A stretch of 46,396 bases of DNA, taken from positions 1-46,396 of the forward strand of contig CADCKR010000008.1 of NCBI GenBank assembly GCA_902802105.1, given 5' to 3'. A program made the position numbers and the translations under genes. The DNA is from an uncultured Ruminococcus sp. GTDB taxonomy: Bacteria; Bacillota; Clostridia; Oscillospirales; Acutalibacteraceae. Each line of letters opens with the position of its first letter. Positions within the stretch are counted from its first letter, which is position 1. Positions 1-9,049 of the stretch are shown here, in pieces. The notes under the pieces are model-generated. The model did no database searches. It was not told where the DNA came from and was given only the letters and a program-made list of their open reading frames with translations.

Positions 1-114
1 ATCATTTCAATAATGCAAATTATGTGACTAAAGTTGATCATCTGTGTTCAGAACGGCACACTTTTAATTTTCTTTTAAAGAAAGTTGATTTCCGTGGGCT
101 CTGCGCCGCCGGTA

Positions 115-143
115 TTGAAAAATGGTTGTTGTTATGATAGAAT
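115..143 (+). promoter_or_regulatory. Predicted sigma-A promoter of the CAP-like secreted protein
   Basis: TTGAAA at 115-120 and TAGAAT at 138-143 are separated by 17 bases. The expected transcript start near 150 falls just before the GGAG ribosome-binding site at 153-156, so the leader would be very short. Matched by eye only. Confidence 0.5.
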
Positions 144-168
144 TGATAAGAAAGGAGTGTGCAGAAAT

Positions 169-2649
169 ATGAGCACAAAAACAAAATTCGCAAGGAAAAC
201 GATCAGCATCCTGCTTGCGGTTTTTATGATCTTAGGGACAGCATTTGTCGGTGCGGTAAATGTCAGTGCTGCTTCGTCTACGATCAAGGTAAGGATCGCA
301 AACGTCAGGAAGCTGTACTCGGATGCAAAAAGTCTGCTTGATATGGTCAATAGCTTTCGTGAAGATAATGGCTCTGACCCGCTGAAAATGGATAAGAATT
401 ATCTTGATAAGGCTATGCTCAGGGCTTGTGAGCTGTCACTCTATGCATCGGCGACCACGCCATCCGGAGAATACGGAAGTTCATACGCATCGGATTCTGA
501 TGACAGGACAGAGGTGTTCTGCATTGATATGCCGAGTGTGAGCTATGCATTCAGCGAAATGAAGAGAAACTCGGAGTATGATCTTCTTTACGGCAAATAC
601 AGATCTGCGGGCGTGGGCGTTGTCAGCGTGAACGGACGTAAATTTTTCAGCCTGCTGCTCTCTGATAAGGCACCGCTTGAAGCTCCTGCGTCTGCATATC
701 AGCAGTCCGGCGCGGAAGCTCCGCAGGAGGTGGAAACACTGCTTGAAAATATTTCCGATATCAGGTCGGCATACGGCGAGGGACAGGGCGTTTACTGCGG
801 CAGCAGCATATATGCCTATGTTCTTGTCAGAAATAAGCTCTATAATAAGCAGTCGGTATACCTTGAACCGTATAACGCGACAGTCTCACTTTCGGATGAG
901 GACGTGTTTGAGTACAGGGATAAAAAGGTCTATGCCAAGGCGCCGGGCTCGTGTACGATGCTGATAAGCTTCAGCAGTAATATACTTGCAAAGGTGGGCC
1001 TCAAGGCGGTCGGCAAGCAGTTCAGCGAGTGCAGGTTCTCGGAGATATCCGACCAGGTGTATACCGGCAAGCCGATAACTCCTTCTCCTGAGATCATAAG
1101 ATATGACAGCACAACGCTTGTAAAGGGTATCGACTACAATATCACATACGAAAATAACGTCAATATCGGCGTCGGTATAGTACATATCGAAGGCAAGGGC
1201 GAATATGCCGGAGAAAAAAGAGATATCAGGTTCAATATAATAAGCAGCGGTTCGTCTCCCGATACATATTTCGGCACTTCTCTCGTGCTGTCAAAGACGA
1301 CTATTCCATACGGTGAGTCAGTCAGCGTTTCGGCGATCTCGACAGGCGGCATGAATCCTGTAAAGTATTCCTTCTATTATGCGCCGGAAGGCACCGCCGA
1401 ATGGAAAAGCATTGTCGAAAATACTACCCAGAACAGCTGTAATTTCAAGCCTTCATCAGTCAAAAAATATTATATCAGGGTCAATGCGGTGGATAACGGC
1501 GGAAGGAAGGCTTCCAAGACGCTTACAATAACTGTGACGGATCCTATTTCGGCAAAGCTCACAGTCAGCGCCGAAACGGTATATATAGGCAATAAGGTAT
1601 ATCTGACGGCTAACAGCACAGGCGGCAATGCACCTGTTCAGTACAGCTTCAGCGTTATGAAGCCCGGCAAGTCGAGCTATGAGGTGGTCAGGGAGTATTC
1701 CGCAGAAACAAAGGCTGTATATACGCCTGCATCGGAAGGCATCTATCAGTTCAGGCTCACAGCAAAGAGCCACACGGGGGAGACCTCTTCTGTAACAAAG
1801 ATCGTAACAGTAAAGCGCTATATTATTGTAAATAAGTCGAGCGTTTCGCGCAGGGAGATCGACGCGGGACAGTCGCTTACGCTGTACGGCCTGGCAGTAA
1901 ACGGCAAAGCGCCCTACAGCTATGCATACCTTTATAAGAAGTCGGATTCCAATAAATATATCACAATAAAGAGCTTCTCGGCTTCAAACAAGATCACCTA
2001 CAAGCCGAGATCTGCCGGAAACTATACCTTCTGCATAAAAATAAAGGATTCGTCCGGCAATGTTTCACGCAAATTCTTTAATGTAAAGGTATACAGCGCT
2101 CTTGTGAACAATTCAAAGGTATCTGCGGCAAAGACGCTTACGGGCAAGAGCATCGTTATCACGGGCGCTGCATCGGGCGGCAAGCCGGGGTATCAGTATG
2201 CATATTTTTACAAGCCGGCAAAGGGAACATCCTTCAATATCATAAAGAACTTTTCGTCGTCGGCAAAGACTAATTTTGTGCTTTACAACAGAGGAACATA
2301 TACTGTCAGAGTGAATATAAAGGATCAGAACGGAAATATCGCAAAGAAGGATTTTGAGGTCACTTTTGCGAGCACTATGACGAATGAGTGTGTCGTTTCT
2401 TCGGTGAAAGTAAAAAGTCCGGGTACAGTGACGATAAAATTTGCAGCCAAGGGCGGCAAGGCTCCGTATAAGTACACCGTGAGCTACAGAGCGCCGGGCA
2501 GCAAGACCTATTCGTCAGAGCCTGCTTTCAGCAGCATGACAAAGAAAACCTACAAGGTCAGCAAAAAGGGCACATGGGTATTCAGGATAAAGGTCAGGGA
2601 TTCAAGCGGCGCTGTGATAGCAAAGTCTGTCGCGGTCAAAGTGACATAA
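169..2649 (+). CDS. Secreted protein with degenerate CAP domain and Ig-like repeats
   Basis: A secreted protein of 826 residues. I start it at ATG 169, not at the upstream in-frame codon at 85, because AAAGGAG lies about 10 bases before it and the protein then opens with a classical signal peptide (residues 1 to about 35, ending VSAA). Residues about 50-175 resemble the CAP/SCP fold, including the late AGVGVV strand, but the histidines expected in SHTRP-like and GHR-like motifs are replaced. Residues about 297-357 form a YTGKPITP...DY..TYENN module typical of Firmicute surface proteins. The C-terminal half is five Ig-like repeats of about 90 residues with GG.(A/P)(P/Y)..Y and a late G.Y/W...(V/I).(I/V)(K/R)D signature, like those at the end of the amylase downstream. 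No sortase motif or dockerin is visible. The function is unknown; an extracellular or cell-surface role is inferred. Confidence 0.8.
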   Translation: MSTKTKFARKTISILLAVFMILGTAFVGAVNVSAASSTIKVRIANVRKLYSDAKSLLDMVNSFREDNGSDPLKMDKNYLDKAMLRACELSLYASATTPSGEYGSSYASDSDDRTEVFCIDMPSVSYAFSEMKRNSEYDLLYGKYRSAGVGVVSVNGRKFFSLLLSDKAPLEAPASAYQQSGAEAPQEVETLLENISDIRSAYGEGQGVYCGSSIYAYVLVRNKLYNKQSVYLEPYNATVSLSDEDVFEYRDKKVYAKAPGSCTMLISFSSNILAKVGLKAVGKQFSECRFSEISDQVYTGKPITPSPEIIRYDSTTLVKGIDYNITYENNVNIGVGIVHIEGKGEYAGEKRDIRFNIISSGSSPDTYFGTSLVLSKTTIPYGESVSVSAISTGGMNPVKYSFYYAPEGTAEWKSIVENTTQNSCNFKPSSVKKYYIRVNAVDNGGRKASKTLTITVTDPISAKLTVSAETVYIGNKVYLTANSTGGNAPVQYSFSVMKPGKSSYEVVREYSAETKAVYTPASEGIYQFRLTAKSHTGETSSVTKIVTVKRYIIVNKSSVSRREIDAGQSLTLYGLAVNGKAPYSYAYLYKKSDSNKYITIKSFSASNKITYKPRSAGNYTFCIKIKDSSGNVSRKFFNVKVYSALVNNSKVSAAKTLTGKSIVITGAASGGKPGYQYAYFYKPAKGTSFNIIKNFSSSAKTNFVLYNRGTYTVRVNIKDQNGNIAKKDFEVTFASTMTNECVVSSVKVKSPGTVTIKFAAKGGKAPYKYTVSYRAPGSKTYSSEPAFSSMTKKTYKVSKKGTWVFRIKVRDSSGAVIAKSVAVKVT

Positions 2650-2679
2650 TTGATCTGTGTGATACGCCTGAATAGAATT

Positions 2680-2709
2680 GAGGAGCGGAAATTTTCGCTC
2701 CTCTTTTTG
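2680..2709 (+). terminator. Intrinsic terminator after the CAP-like gene
   Basis: An 8-bp perfect stem (GAGGAGCG paired with CGCTCCTC) with an 8-base loop is followed by TTTTTG. It starts 30 bases after the stop codon. Confidence 0.85.
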
Positions 2710-2824
2710 TATCTTTTTTGTGAAAACACATTGTCAGGTTTGACTAAATTGTGCTTGGAAATTTAGTGATTCATACAAAAATAATAAAATAACTTGTCAA
2801 AACATAAAAGTTTCTGTAAATGAA

Positions 2825-2853
2825 TTTACAAAGCGTTAATTTTGTTGTAATAT
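2825..2853 (+). promoter_or_regulatory. Predicted promoter of the amylase gene
   Basis: TTTACA at 2825-2830, a 17-base spacer, then TAATAT at 2848-2853. It would leave a leader of about 265 nt before the chosen amylase start. It was chosen as the best match in an AT-rich stretch, so alternatives are possible. Confidence 0.4.
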
Positions 2854-3125
2854 TATATTAAAGAATTGGGCTTTTATGGCTCAAAATCAATAACTATGAA
2901 TTGACATTGCAATACTTTCAGTCCGCAGCATTCCTGAGTCTGCATATTTTTCCGCTTGCCGGTGCTTTGAAATGTCATCTGCACAATGCGGAAAATGAAG
3001 GCTTCTGTTTTTATGGGTTATCGCTGAGGTTGATTCTATTGTTGAACAAGGAGGGATGACGCCGAACAAACAAAAAAATGTCCGCACTCATGCAACTAAA
3101 AATCAAAACAGAAAGAGGGAATACG

Positions 3126-6100
3126 ATGTTCAAAAAATCCAAGGGCTTCTTCAAAAAAGCCATGAGCTCAGTGCTTTCGTTAACCTGTATGATGTCTGGA
3201 TTCGCGCTTGCAGGAACCATCGCGCTGAATTCTCCGGCAGAAGCATCGGCTGTGACCAACACATCATCCAAGGAATTTTCCTGGGATAACGCAACGGTAT
3301 ACTTCCTGCTTACAGACCGTTTCAAGAACGGCGATACATCGAACGACCACGCTTACGGCAGAGGTATGAACGGCGGTACGGTAGTCAACTACGATATGAC
3401 AGGCTCGTTCATGGGCGGTGACTTCAAGGGCATCACTCAGGAGATCGAGGCAGGCTACTTCGATGATCTCGGCGTCAATGCGATCTGGCTTTCGGCTCCT
3501 TATGAGCAGATACACGGCTACTGCGTTGCAGGCGATGGCGACAGCTTCGCGCACTATTCATATCACGGCTACTATGTACTTGACTACACTGAGCCGGATC
3601 TTAATTTCGGTACCAAGGCAGACTTCAAGGAACTGGTAGATACAGCGCATTCGCACGGCATACGCATCATAATGGATATCGTTATGAACCATGCGGGCTA
3701 CAATACCATCGGCGACATGAACGAGTTTAAGTTCGGTGAGCTCAAGAGCGGCTGGGACAGCTACTATTATGCACATCAGAATGTAAACAATACTACATAT
3801 CACGGCTTCGTAAACTATGAGGCATCCGCTAACCCCTCATGGTCAGACTGGTGGGGTCCTGACTGGATCCGCTGCGGTCTGCCCGGATATACAGAGGGCA
3901 GCGGTGAGGTCGATGGATCTCTTGCAGGTCTTCCCGACTTCAAGACAGGCGACTCCAAGCAGGTAGGCATCCCGAAGGTCCTCCAGACAAAGTGGAGTCA
4001 GGAAGGCACACTTGCTGCAAAGCAGGCTAAGTACGGCAGCGATTCCGTTACAGGCCATATCTCAACATGGCTCGCAGAGTGGGTAGAGGAATTCGGCGTT
4101 GACGGCTTCCGCTGCGATACTGCAAAGCATATTGAAAGAGCAGCATGGAAAACACTTAAAGACAAGTGCGTGGCAGCTCTTAAAAAGTGGAGACAGAACA
4201 ACCCCAACGCAATAGGCGCAAACTGGACAGACGATTTCTGGATGACCGGCGAGTGCTTCGGCCATAAGGCTGAAAAGAGCGATTACTACACAGCAGGCGG
4301 CTTCGATTCAATGATAAACTTTGAATTTGCTCCCGAAGTAGGCTCCAGCAACATCCCCGGCGCAGATTCTGTTGACAGCGTTTACAGCAGATATGCAAAC
4401 TCCATAAACAGCGACCCCGGCTTCAACCTGCTGAGCTATCTTGCTTCTCACGATACCACTCTCATCAAGGGCGACAGAAAGTATGCAGGCTCGTTCCTGC
4501 TCATGCTCCCCGGCGGCGTTCAGATCTACTACGGCGATGAGACGAACAGACCGCTCGACTCCAGCGCCAAGGCAAATGCAGACCCGGGCGCAGGCCATCA
4601 GCTCAGAACCTTCATGAACTGGGACAGCATCGACCAGGGCGTACTTTCACACTGGCAGAAGCTTGGTCAGTTCCGTAACAACCACCTTGCTGTCGGCGCA
4701 GGCTCACACGCTGTTATTTCCGCTTACAGCGGCAGCTCAGGCTACACCTTCTCCAGAACCTACAAGGACGATAAGGTAGTTGTAACACTTTTCGCACCCG
4801 CTAACACAGATATCACGATCGACGTTTCATCTGTATTCTCAAACGGCATCGAGCTGACAAACTTCTATGATGATACCACAGCTACCGTCAGCGGCGGCAA
4901 GGTAACCTTCAACTCAGGTGTAAATGGCACTATCCTTCTCCAGGAGCCCGACGGCGAAAAGGGAAGAGTTACCGTTACACATATTGACAAGGATTCCGGA
5001 AAGACTATCAAGACAGAAACAATGTCAGGTCTTGTAGGCACATCCTACACAGCTTCTCCGCTCTCACAGGACGGCTTCAAGCTTGCAAGCACAACAGGTT
5101 CAGCAACAGGCACATATTCAAGCACACCTGCTGAGGTCACCTTCTACTACACATTCGATGACGTTAACTACGCTTACATCACTGTAAAGCACCTTGACGC
5201 AGCTAACGGCGCAGAGCTTGCAGATTCTACCACAGAGGTGGCAAAGGTTGGCACATCATTCACTGCAACTCCTGCCGATATCAAGAATTATGAAGTAGAC
5301 CTCACAAAGTCAACAAATGTTTCAGGCACAGTCAAGGCAGGCACAAACACAGCTATATTCAAGTATAACTATGTTGAGCCTACAAATCTTATAGTTCACT
5401 ACTACAACGCAAACAACTGGCCGAGCGTCAACATCTATGCTTATGATGAGTCCGGCGCTACAGTCAAGGAGTTTGCAGGCAATTGGCCCGGCACAGCAAT
5501 GAAGGACGAGGGCAACGGCTGGTTCGTATTCGAGGCTTCCGATACCGAATCCGCACAGGTCATCTTCAACTATAACGGCGACGCCAATAAGGAGCCTGCA
5601 GGCCAAAATGCTCCCGGCTATAAGGTATCAGGCGAGGTATTCCTCAAGAACGGTACTGCACAGTCCACAAGCAAGGTCATAGTTATGCATACGGGCACAG
5701 ACGGCAAGACCCTTGCAACAGAGACACTCAAGGGTATGTCCGGCGACAGCTACACTACATCGGCTAAGACCTTCTCAGGCTACACACTCAAAACTACACC
5801 CGCAAACGCAACAGGTACCTTCGGAACATCAGCAATTACGGTCACATACGTTTATGAGTCCGATACTCCTGTTCCGACAGAGCTTGTAAACAATTCAACT
5901 ATCTCTGCTACATCCATCAAGAAGGGCGCAAGCGTTACAATGAAGGGCGCAGCTTCAGGCGGCACAAGCCCCTATCAGTTCGCTTATGTTGTACAGGCTC
6001 CCAGCGGCAGCTGGACTGTCCTTAAGGATTTCAGCACAGCAACAAGCCACACCTGGACTCCCGCTTCAGCAGGAAAGTATACAGTGCAGATCAAGGCAAA

Positions 6101-7526
6101 GGACAGCACAGGCGCTTCAAAGACAAATTCGTTTACGCTTAATGTAAGCGACAACGCAACAGCTCTTACAAACAATTCAAAGATCTCTGCAACAAGCATA
6201 GGCAAGGGCGCAAGCGTTACAATGACAGGCGCAGCCACAGGCGGCACAACTCCCTATAAGTATGCTTATGTTGTAAAGTCTCCGAGCGGCAGCTGGACTG
6301 TTCTCAAGGACTACAGCACAGCTACGACTCACACATGGACTCCTGCTTCTGTAGGTACATATACCGTACAGATCAAGGTAAAGGACAGCAAGAGCAACGT
6401 CAAGATAAAGGAGTTTACTCTTAAGGTACTCAATCCCTTCACCAATAATTCAAAGATCTCTGCAACCACCATCGAGAAGGGCACAGCAGTCAAGATGACA
6501 GGCGCAGCTACAGGCGGCACAAGCCCCTATCAGTATGCTTATGTTGTCAAGTCTCCGAGCGGCAGCTGGACTGTACTCAAGGACTACAGCACAGCAACAA
6601 GCTACACATGGACACCTGCTTCAACAGGCACATACACAGTACAGATCAAGGCTAAGGACAGCAAGAGCACAGTTAAGATAAAGGAATACAGCCTTAAGGT
6701 AAATCCTGCACTTTACAACAACTCCAAGATATCCTCAACATCTATTGCCAAGGGCGGCAGCGTTACTATGAGCGGCGCAGCTTCCGGCGGTTCGGGCTAT
6801 TACAAGTATGCATTTGTGGCTAAGGCTCCTGACGGAAAGTGGTATGTACTCAAGGATTACAGCTCTACTTCATCTTATACATGGAAGCCTGCATCACTTG
6901 GCACATATACCGCACAGGTAAAGATCAAGGACAGCTACAATACCGTTAAGGTAAAGAGCTTTACTCTCAAAGTCAACGGTGAGCTTGTAAACAACTCGAC
7001 CATCTCAGCAACAAGCATAACCAAGGGCAATAGCATCACAATGTACGGCAAGGCATCAGGCGGTGCTTCTTCATACAAGTATGCCTATGTTGTAAAGGCT
7101 CCCAACGGCAACATGACAGTTCTTAAGGACTACAGCACAGCTGCTACACACACATGGTCTCCTGCTTCTACAGGCGCATACACAGTACAGATCAAGGTCA
7201 AGGACGCTGCCGGTACAGTAAAGATTAAGTCATTTACTCTCAACGTCAGCGCAGGCGTTACAAACAACTCGACCATCTCAGCAACAAGCATCACAAGAGG
7301 CAAGAGCATCACAATGTACGGCAAGGCATCAGGCGGCACAAACTACTATCAGTATGCTTATGTTGTAAAGTCTCCCTCAGGCAACTGGACTGTACTTAAA
7401 GACTACAGCTCATCCACAACTCACACCTGGACACCTGCTTCAACAGGCACATACACAGTCCAGATCAAGATCAAGGACAGCTCCGGAGCAACAGCAGTCA
7501 AGTCATTCTCACTCAAAGTAAGCTAA
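3126..7526 (+). CDS. Secreted multi-domain alpha-amylase, GH13 (MalS-like, GH13_19)
   Basis: An extracellular alpha-1,4-glucan hydrolase of 1466 residues. ATG 3126 is preferred over 3078 and 3090 because AGAGGGAA precedes it at proper spacing and the signal peptide follows at once. The catalytic domain (about 55-610) resembles E. coli MalS: SAPYEQIHG, MNHAGY, DGFRCDTAKH with nucleophile Asp331, TGECFGH with acid/base Glu376, and SHDTT with Asp443. Then come two MucBP-type modules (about 614-748), a CBM26-like starch-binding module (about 753-840, with a WPGTAM motif), a third MucBP module (about 848-912), and six Ig-like repeats of about 89 residues each beginning with NNS.IS.T.I.(K/R)G (919-1466). 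No dockerin or LPXTG is visible. Codon choice resembles the ribosomal and EF-Tu genes in this window, which suggests high expression. The substrate is inferred to be starch or maltodextrin. Confidence 0.92.
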   Translation: MFKKSKGFFKKAMSSVLSLTCMMSGFALAGTIALNSPAEASAVTNTSSKEFSWDNATVYFLLTDRFKNGDTSNDHAYGRGMNGGTVVNYDMTGSFMGGDFKGITQEIEAGYFDDLGVNAIWLSAPYEQIHGYCVAGDGDSFAHYSYHGYYVLDYTEPDLNFGTKADFKELVDTAHSHGIRIIMDIVMNHAGYNTIGDMNEFKFGELKSGWDSYYYAHQNVNNTTYHGFVNYEASANPSWSDWWGPDWIRCGLPGYTEGSGEVDGSLAGLPDFKTGDSKQVGIPKVLQTKWSQEGTLAAKQAKYGSDSVTGHISTWLAEWVEEFGVDGFRCDTAKHIERAAWKTLKDKCVAALKKWRQNNPNAIGANWTDDFWMTGECFGHKAEKSDYYTAGGFDSMINFEFAPEVGSSNIPGADSVDSVYSRYANSINSDPGFNLLSYLASHDTTLIKGDRKYAGSFLLMLPGGVQIYYGDETNRPLDSSAKANADPGAGHQLRTFMNWDSIDQGVLSHWQKLGQFRNNHLAVGAGSHAVISAYSGSSGYTFSRTYKDDKVVVTLFAPANTDITIDVSSVFSNGIELTNFYDDTTATVSGGKVTFNSGVNGTILLQEPDGEKGRVTVTHIDKDSGKTIKTETMSGLVGTSYTASPLSQDGFKLASTTGSATGTYSSTPAEVTFYYTFDDVNYAYITVKHLDAANGAELADSTTEVAKVGTSFTATPADIKNYEVDLTKSTNVSGTVKAGTNTAIFKYNYVEPTNLIVHYYNANNWPSVNIYAYDESGATVKEFAGNWPGTAMKDEGNGWFVFEASDTESAQVIFNYNGDANKEPAGQNAPGYKVSGEVFLKNGTAQSTSKVIVMHTGTDGKTLATETLKGMSGDSYTTSAKTFSGYTLKTTPANATGTFGTSAITVTYVYESDTPVPTELVNNSTISATSIKKGASVTMKGAASGGTSPYQFAYVVQAPSGSWTVLKDFSTATSHTWTPASAGKYTVQIKAKDSTGASKTNSFTLNVSDNATALTNNSKISATSIGKGASVTMTGAATGGTTPYKYAYVVKSPSGSWTVLKDYSTATTHTWTPASVGTYTVQIKVKDSKSNVKIKEFTLKVLNPFTNNSKISATTIEKGTAVKMTGAATGGTSPYQYAYVVKSPSGSWTVLKDYSTATSYTWTPASTGTYTVQIKAKDSKSTVKIKEYSLKVNPALYNNSKISSTSIAKGGSVTMSGAASGGSGYYKYAFVAKAPDGKWYVLKDYSSTSSYTWKPASLGTYTAQVKIKDSYNTVKVKSFTLKVNGELVNNSTISATSITKGNSITMYGKASGGASSYKYAYVVKAPNGNMTVLKDYSTAATHTWSPASTGAYTVQIKVKDAAGTVKIKSFTLNVSAGVTNNSTISATSITRGKSITMYGKASGGTNYYQYAYVVKSPSGNWTVLKDYSSSTTHTWTPASTGTYTVQIKIKDSSGATAVKSFSLKVS
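5881..7523 (+). repeat. Six tandem Ig-like repeat units inside the amylase gene
   Basis: Six in-frame units of about 265-270 bp start near 5881, 6163, 6436, 6712, 6982 and 7255. Each encodes NNS.IS.T.I.(K/R)G, then GG..(P/Y/S)Y.(F/Y)A(Y/F)V, then a T(W) (T/S/K)PAS..G.Y(T) motif. They are very similar at the DNA level, which points to recent duplication or ongoing exchange between units. Confidence 0.9.
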
Positions 7527-7554
7527 AAATCCATATTGCTGTTTAACGGCAAAT

Positions 7555-7606
7555 AAAAAAAGACCTCCGGAAATCAGATCTTCTGAGATTCGGAGGTCTT
7601 TTTTGT
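7555..7606. terminator. Bidirectional intrinsic terminator between amylase and spo0A
   Basis: AGACCTCCG..ATC pairs with GAT.CGGAGGTCT around an 11-base loop. An A-run lies on the left and a T-run on the right, so it can end both the amylase transcript and the convergent spo0A transcript. Confidence 0.88.
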
Positions 7607-7635
7607 TTAAGGAATATGATATATTTTGAAGGGGA

Positions 7636-8418
7636 TCATGCCGAAAGCTTGTTTGTCAGGCGCAGCCTGTCGGATATCATAGCGATAAATTCGCTGTTTG
7701 TGGGCTTGCCTCTGCTGTTGTGTATGGTGTAGCCGAAGTATGAGTTCAGCACATCTACATCGCCCCTGTCCCATGCTACCTCAATAGCGTGACGGATAGC
7801 CCTTTCTACTCTTGAAGGAGTGGTTTCGTAACTCTTTGCTATCGAGGGATACAGCTCTTTGGTAACTGCATTGATTATTTCAGGGTGCTTCACCGACATT
7901 ATTATCGAGCTGCGCAGGTATTGATACCCTTTGATGTGCGCAGGCACACCGATCTGGTGCAGAATGGACGTTACCGTCATTTCAAGGTCGCCGTCGATGC
8001 TGTAGATCCTTCCTGCGCCCGGCTGCTTGAATTCGCCGGAGTAGCAGGTCATAAGCTCGCTTATCCTGTCGAGAAGGTTCGCCGTGCGGAAGGGCTTTAT
8101 AACATAATAAGCAGCGCCTGCTCTCAGCGCTTCCTTTTCGAGCATCGGACTGTCAAAGCCCGACACGATGACAAAGATCGGTTTTTTGGAACTGCTGCTT
8201 GCTTTTATCGTCTTCATTACGCCTACTCCGTCAATGCCGCACATGAACATATCCATGAGTACGACATCCGGGTTGAAGCTGCGTATCTTTTCTACTACCT
8301 TGTTTCCGTTTTTATCACAGAATTGTGAGTCGAAACCTTTTTCTGCAAAGATCTCCGCCGCGCCGTCACCGAATTCGGCAGATTCCTCTGCAATGAGAAC
8401 TTTAATTTTGTTTTTCAT
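7636..8418 (-). CDS. spo0A: Sporulation master regulator Spo0A
   Basis: The response regulator that controls entry into sporulation. I start it at ATG 8418, giving 260 residues close to the family length; GGGGGAA precedes it, and the longer reading frame upstream is not supported. Residues 1-125 are a receiver domain with phosphoacceptor Asp56 (LMDMFM) and the conserved Lys in IKPF. The usual acidic Asp pair in the N-terminal pocket reads Glu11-Glu12. Residues about 150-255 are the Spo0A DNA-binding domain, recognised by [38 protein letters not shown] and [11 protein letters not shown]. It appears monocistronic, and the usual partner spoIVB is not beside it in this window. Confidence 0.95.
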   Translation of the reverse strand: MKNKIKVLIAEESAEFGDGAAEIFAEKGFDSQFCDKNGNKVVEKIRSFNPDVVLMDMFMCGIDGVGVMKTIKASSSSKKPIFVIVSGFDSPMLEKEALRAGAAYYVIKPFRTANLLDRISELMTCYSGEFKQPGAGRIYSIDGDLEMTVTSILHQIGVPAHIKGYQYLRSSIIMSVKHPEIINAVTKELYPSIAKSYETTPSRVERAIRHAIEVAWDRGDVDVLNSYFGYTIHNSRGKPTNSEFIAMISDRLRLTNKLSA

Positions 8419-8452
8419 AAGTATTCCCCCATTACAAAAATGTGATGATGTA

Positions 8453-8481
8453 ATATTACCATAAAATAGTAAATTTGGCAA
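8453..8481 (-). promoter_or_regulatory. Predicted promoter of spo0A
   Basis: Read on the minus strand: TTGCCA at 8481-8476, a 17-base spacer, and TAATAT at 8458-8453, about 35 bases ahead of the start codon. Confidence 0.5.
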
Positions 8482-8607
8482 TATGTAAAACAAAATTAAA
8501 TAAAAATGAGAACAATCACTAAAAATCAAACGAAGTATGAATATATCTTTGTTTAAGAAATTCTCTTTGGCGCGGCATAAAATCAACTGCCTGCGCATAG
8601 CTGAAAT

Positions 8608-9024
8608 TCAGCTCCTGCACAGCAGATGATCCATAAACTGAAGCTTTCCGTCCTTTTGCGGAAACTCTGTCCAAGAGGCTGCATCATTGGAGAATGAACC
8701 GTCCGGCGCAGGGATTTTGTAAAAAACCTTGTCGCCGTCTACTCTGTACGGCAGCTCACTAAAGAGTATCCCGCCGTCATAAAGCTTTATTTCGCCGCTT
8801 TCGATAGCTTCATCAAGGTATTCGGGGCTGATGTCCTCCGGAATGGGCATGACCACTCTGAAAAAGCCGTCAGCTCCAAAAATTATTTTTGCCCTGAGAG
8901 AAAGCTTGCGGGATTCTTCCGTATCCTCGTCTGAAAGCAGCTCGCCGGCATCCTTCCAGACCATTTTGAACTCATCGGTGAAAACCTTTGTTCTGCATAC
9001 TTTCCAGCAGCCTGTCACATCCAT
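8608..9024 (-). CDS. Hypothetical acidic protein, 138 residues
   Basis: I do not recognise this family. The protein has 138 residues, no signal peptide and no membrane segment. It starts MDVTGCWKV and has alternating charged and aromatic strands (SLRAKIIFGADGFFRVV, then GDKVFYKIP), which suggests a small beta-rich, perhaps lipocalin-like fold; that is only an impression. GAGGTG lies 5 bases before the ATG. It is the last gene of a probable three-gene minus-strand unit, 25 bases after the preceding gene. Confidence 0.65.
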   Translation of the reverse strand: MDVTGCWKVCRTKVFTDEFKMVWKDAGELLSDEDTEESRKLSLRAKIIFGADGFFRVVMPIPEDISPEYLDEAIESGEIKLYDGGILFSELPYRVDGDKVFYKIPAPDGSFSNDAASWTEFPQKDGKLQFMDHLLCRS

Positions 9025-9049
9025 TCCGACACCTCATTTCATTATGATC

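Noticed and set aside
3056-3289. 77-codon reading frame with a good Shine-Dalgarno in front of the amylase
   Set aside because: It overlaps the amylase signal-peptide region out of frame, its Shine-Dalgarno touches the ATG, and the product has no recognisable fold. Kept only as a possible leader frame.
5881-7523. CRISPR-like or phage-type repeats in the amylase
   Set aside because: The units are 265-270 bp, in frame, and encode protein repeats; there are no short spacers.
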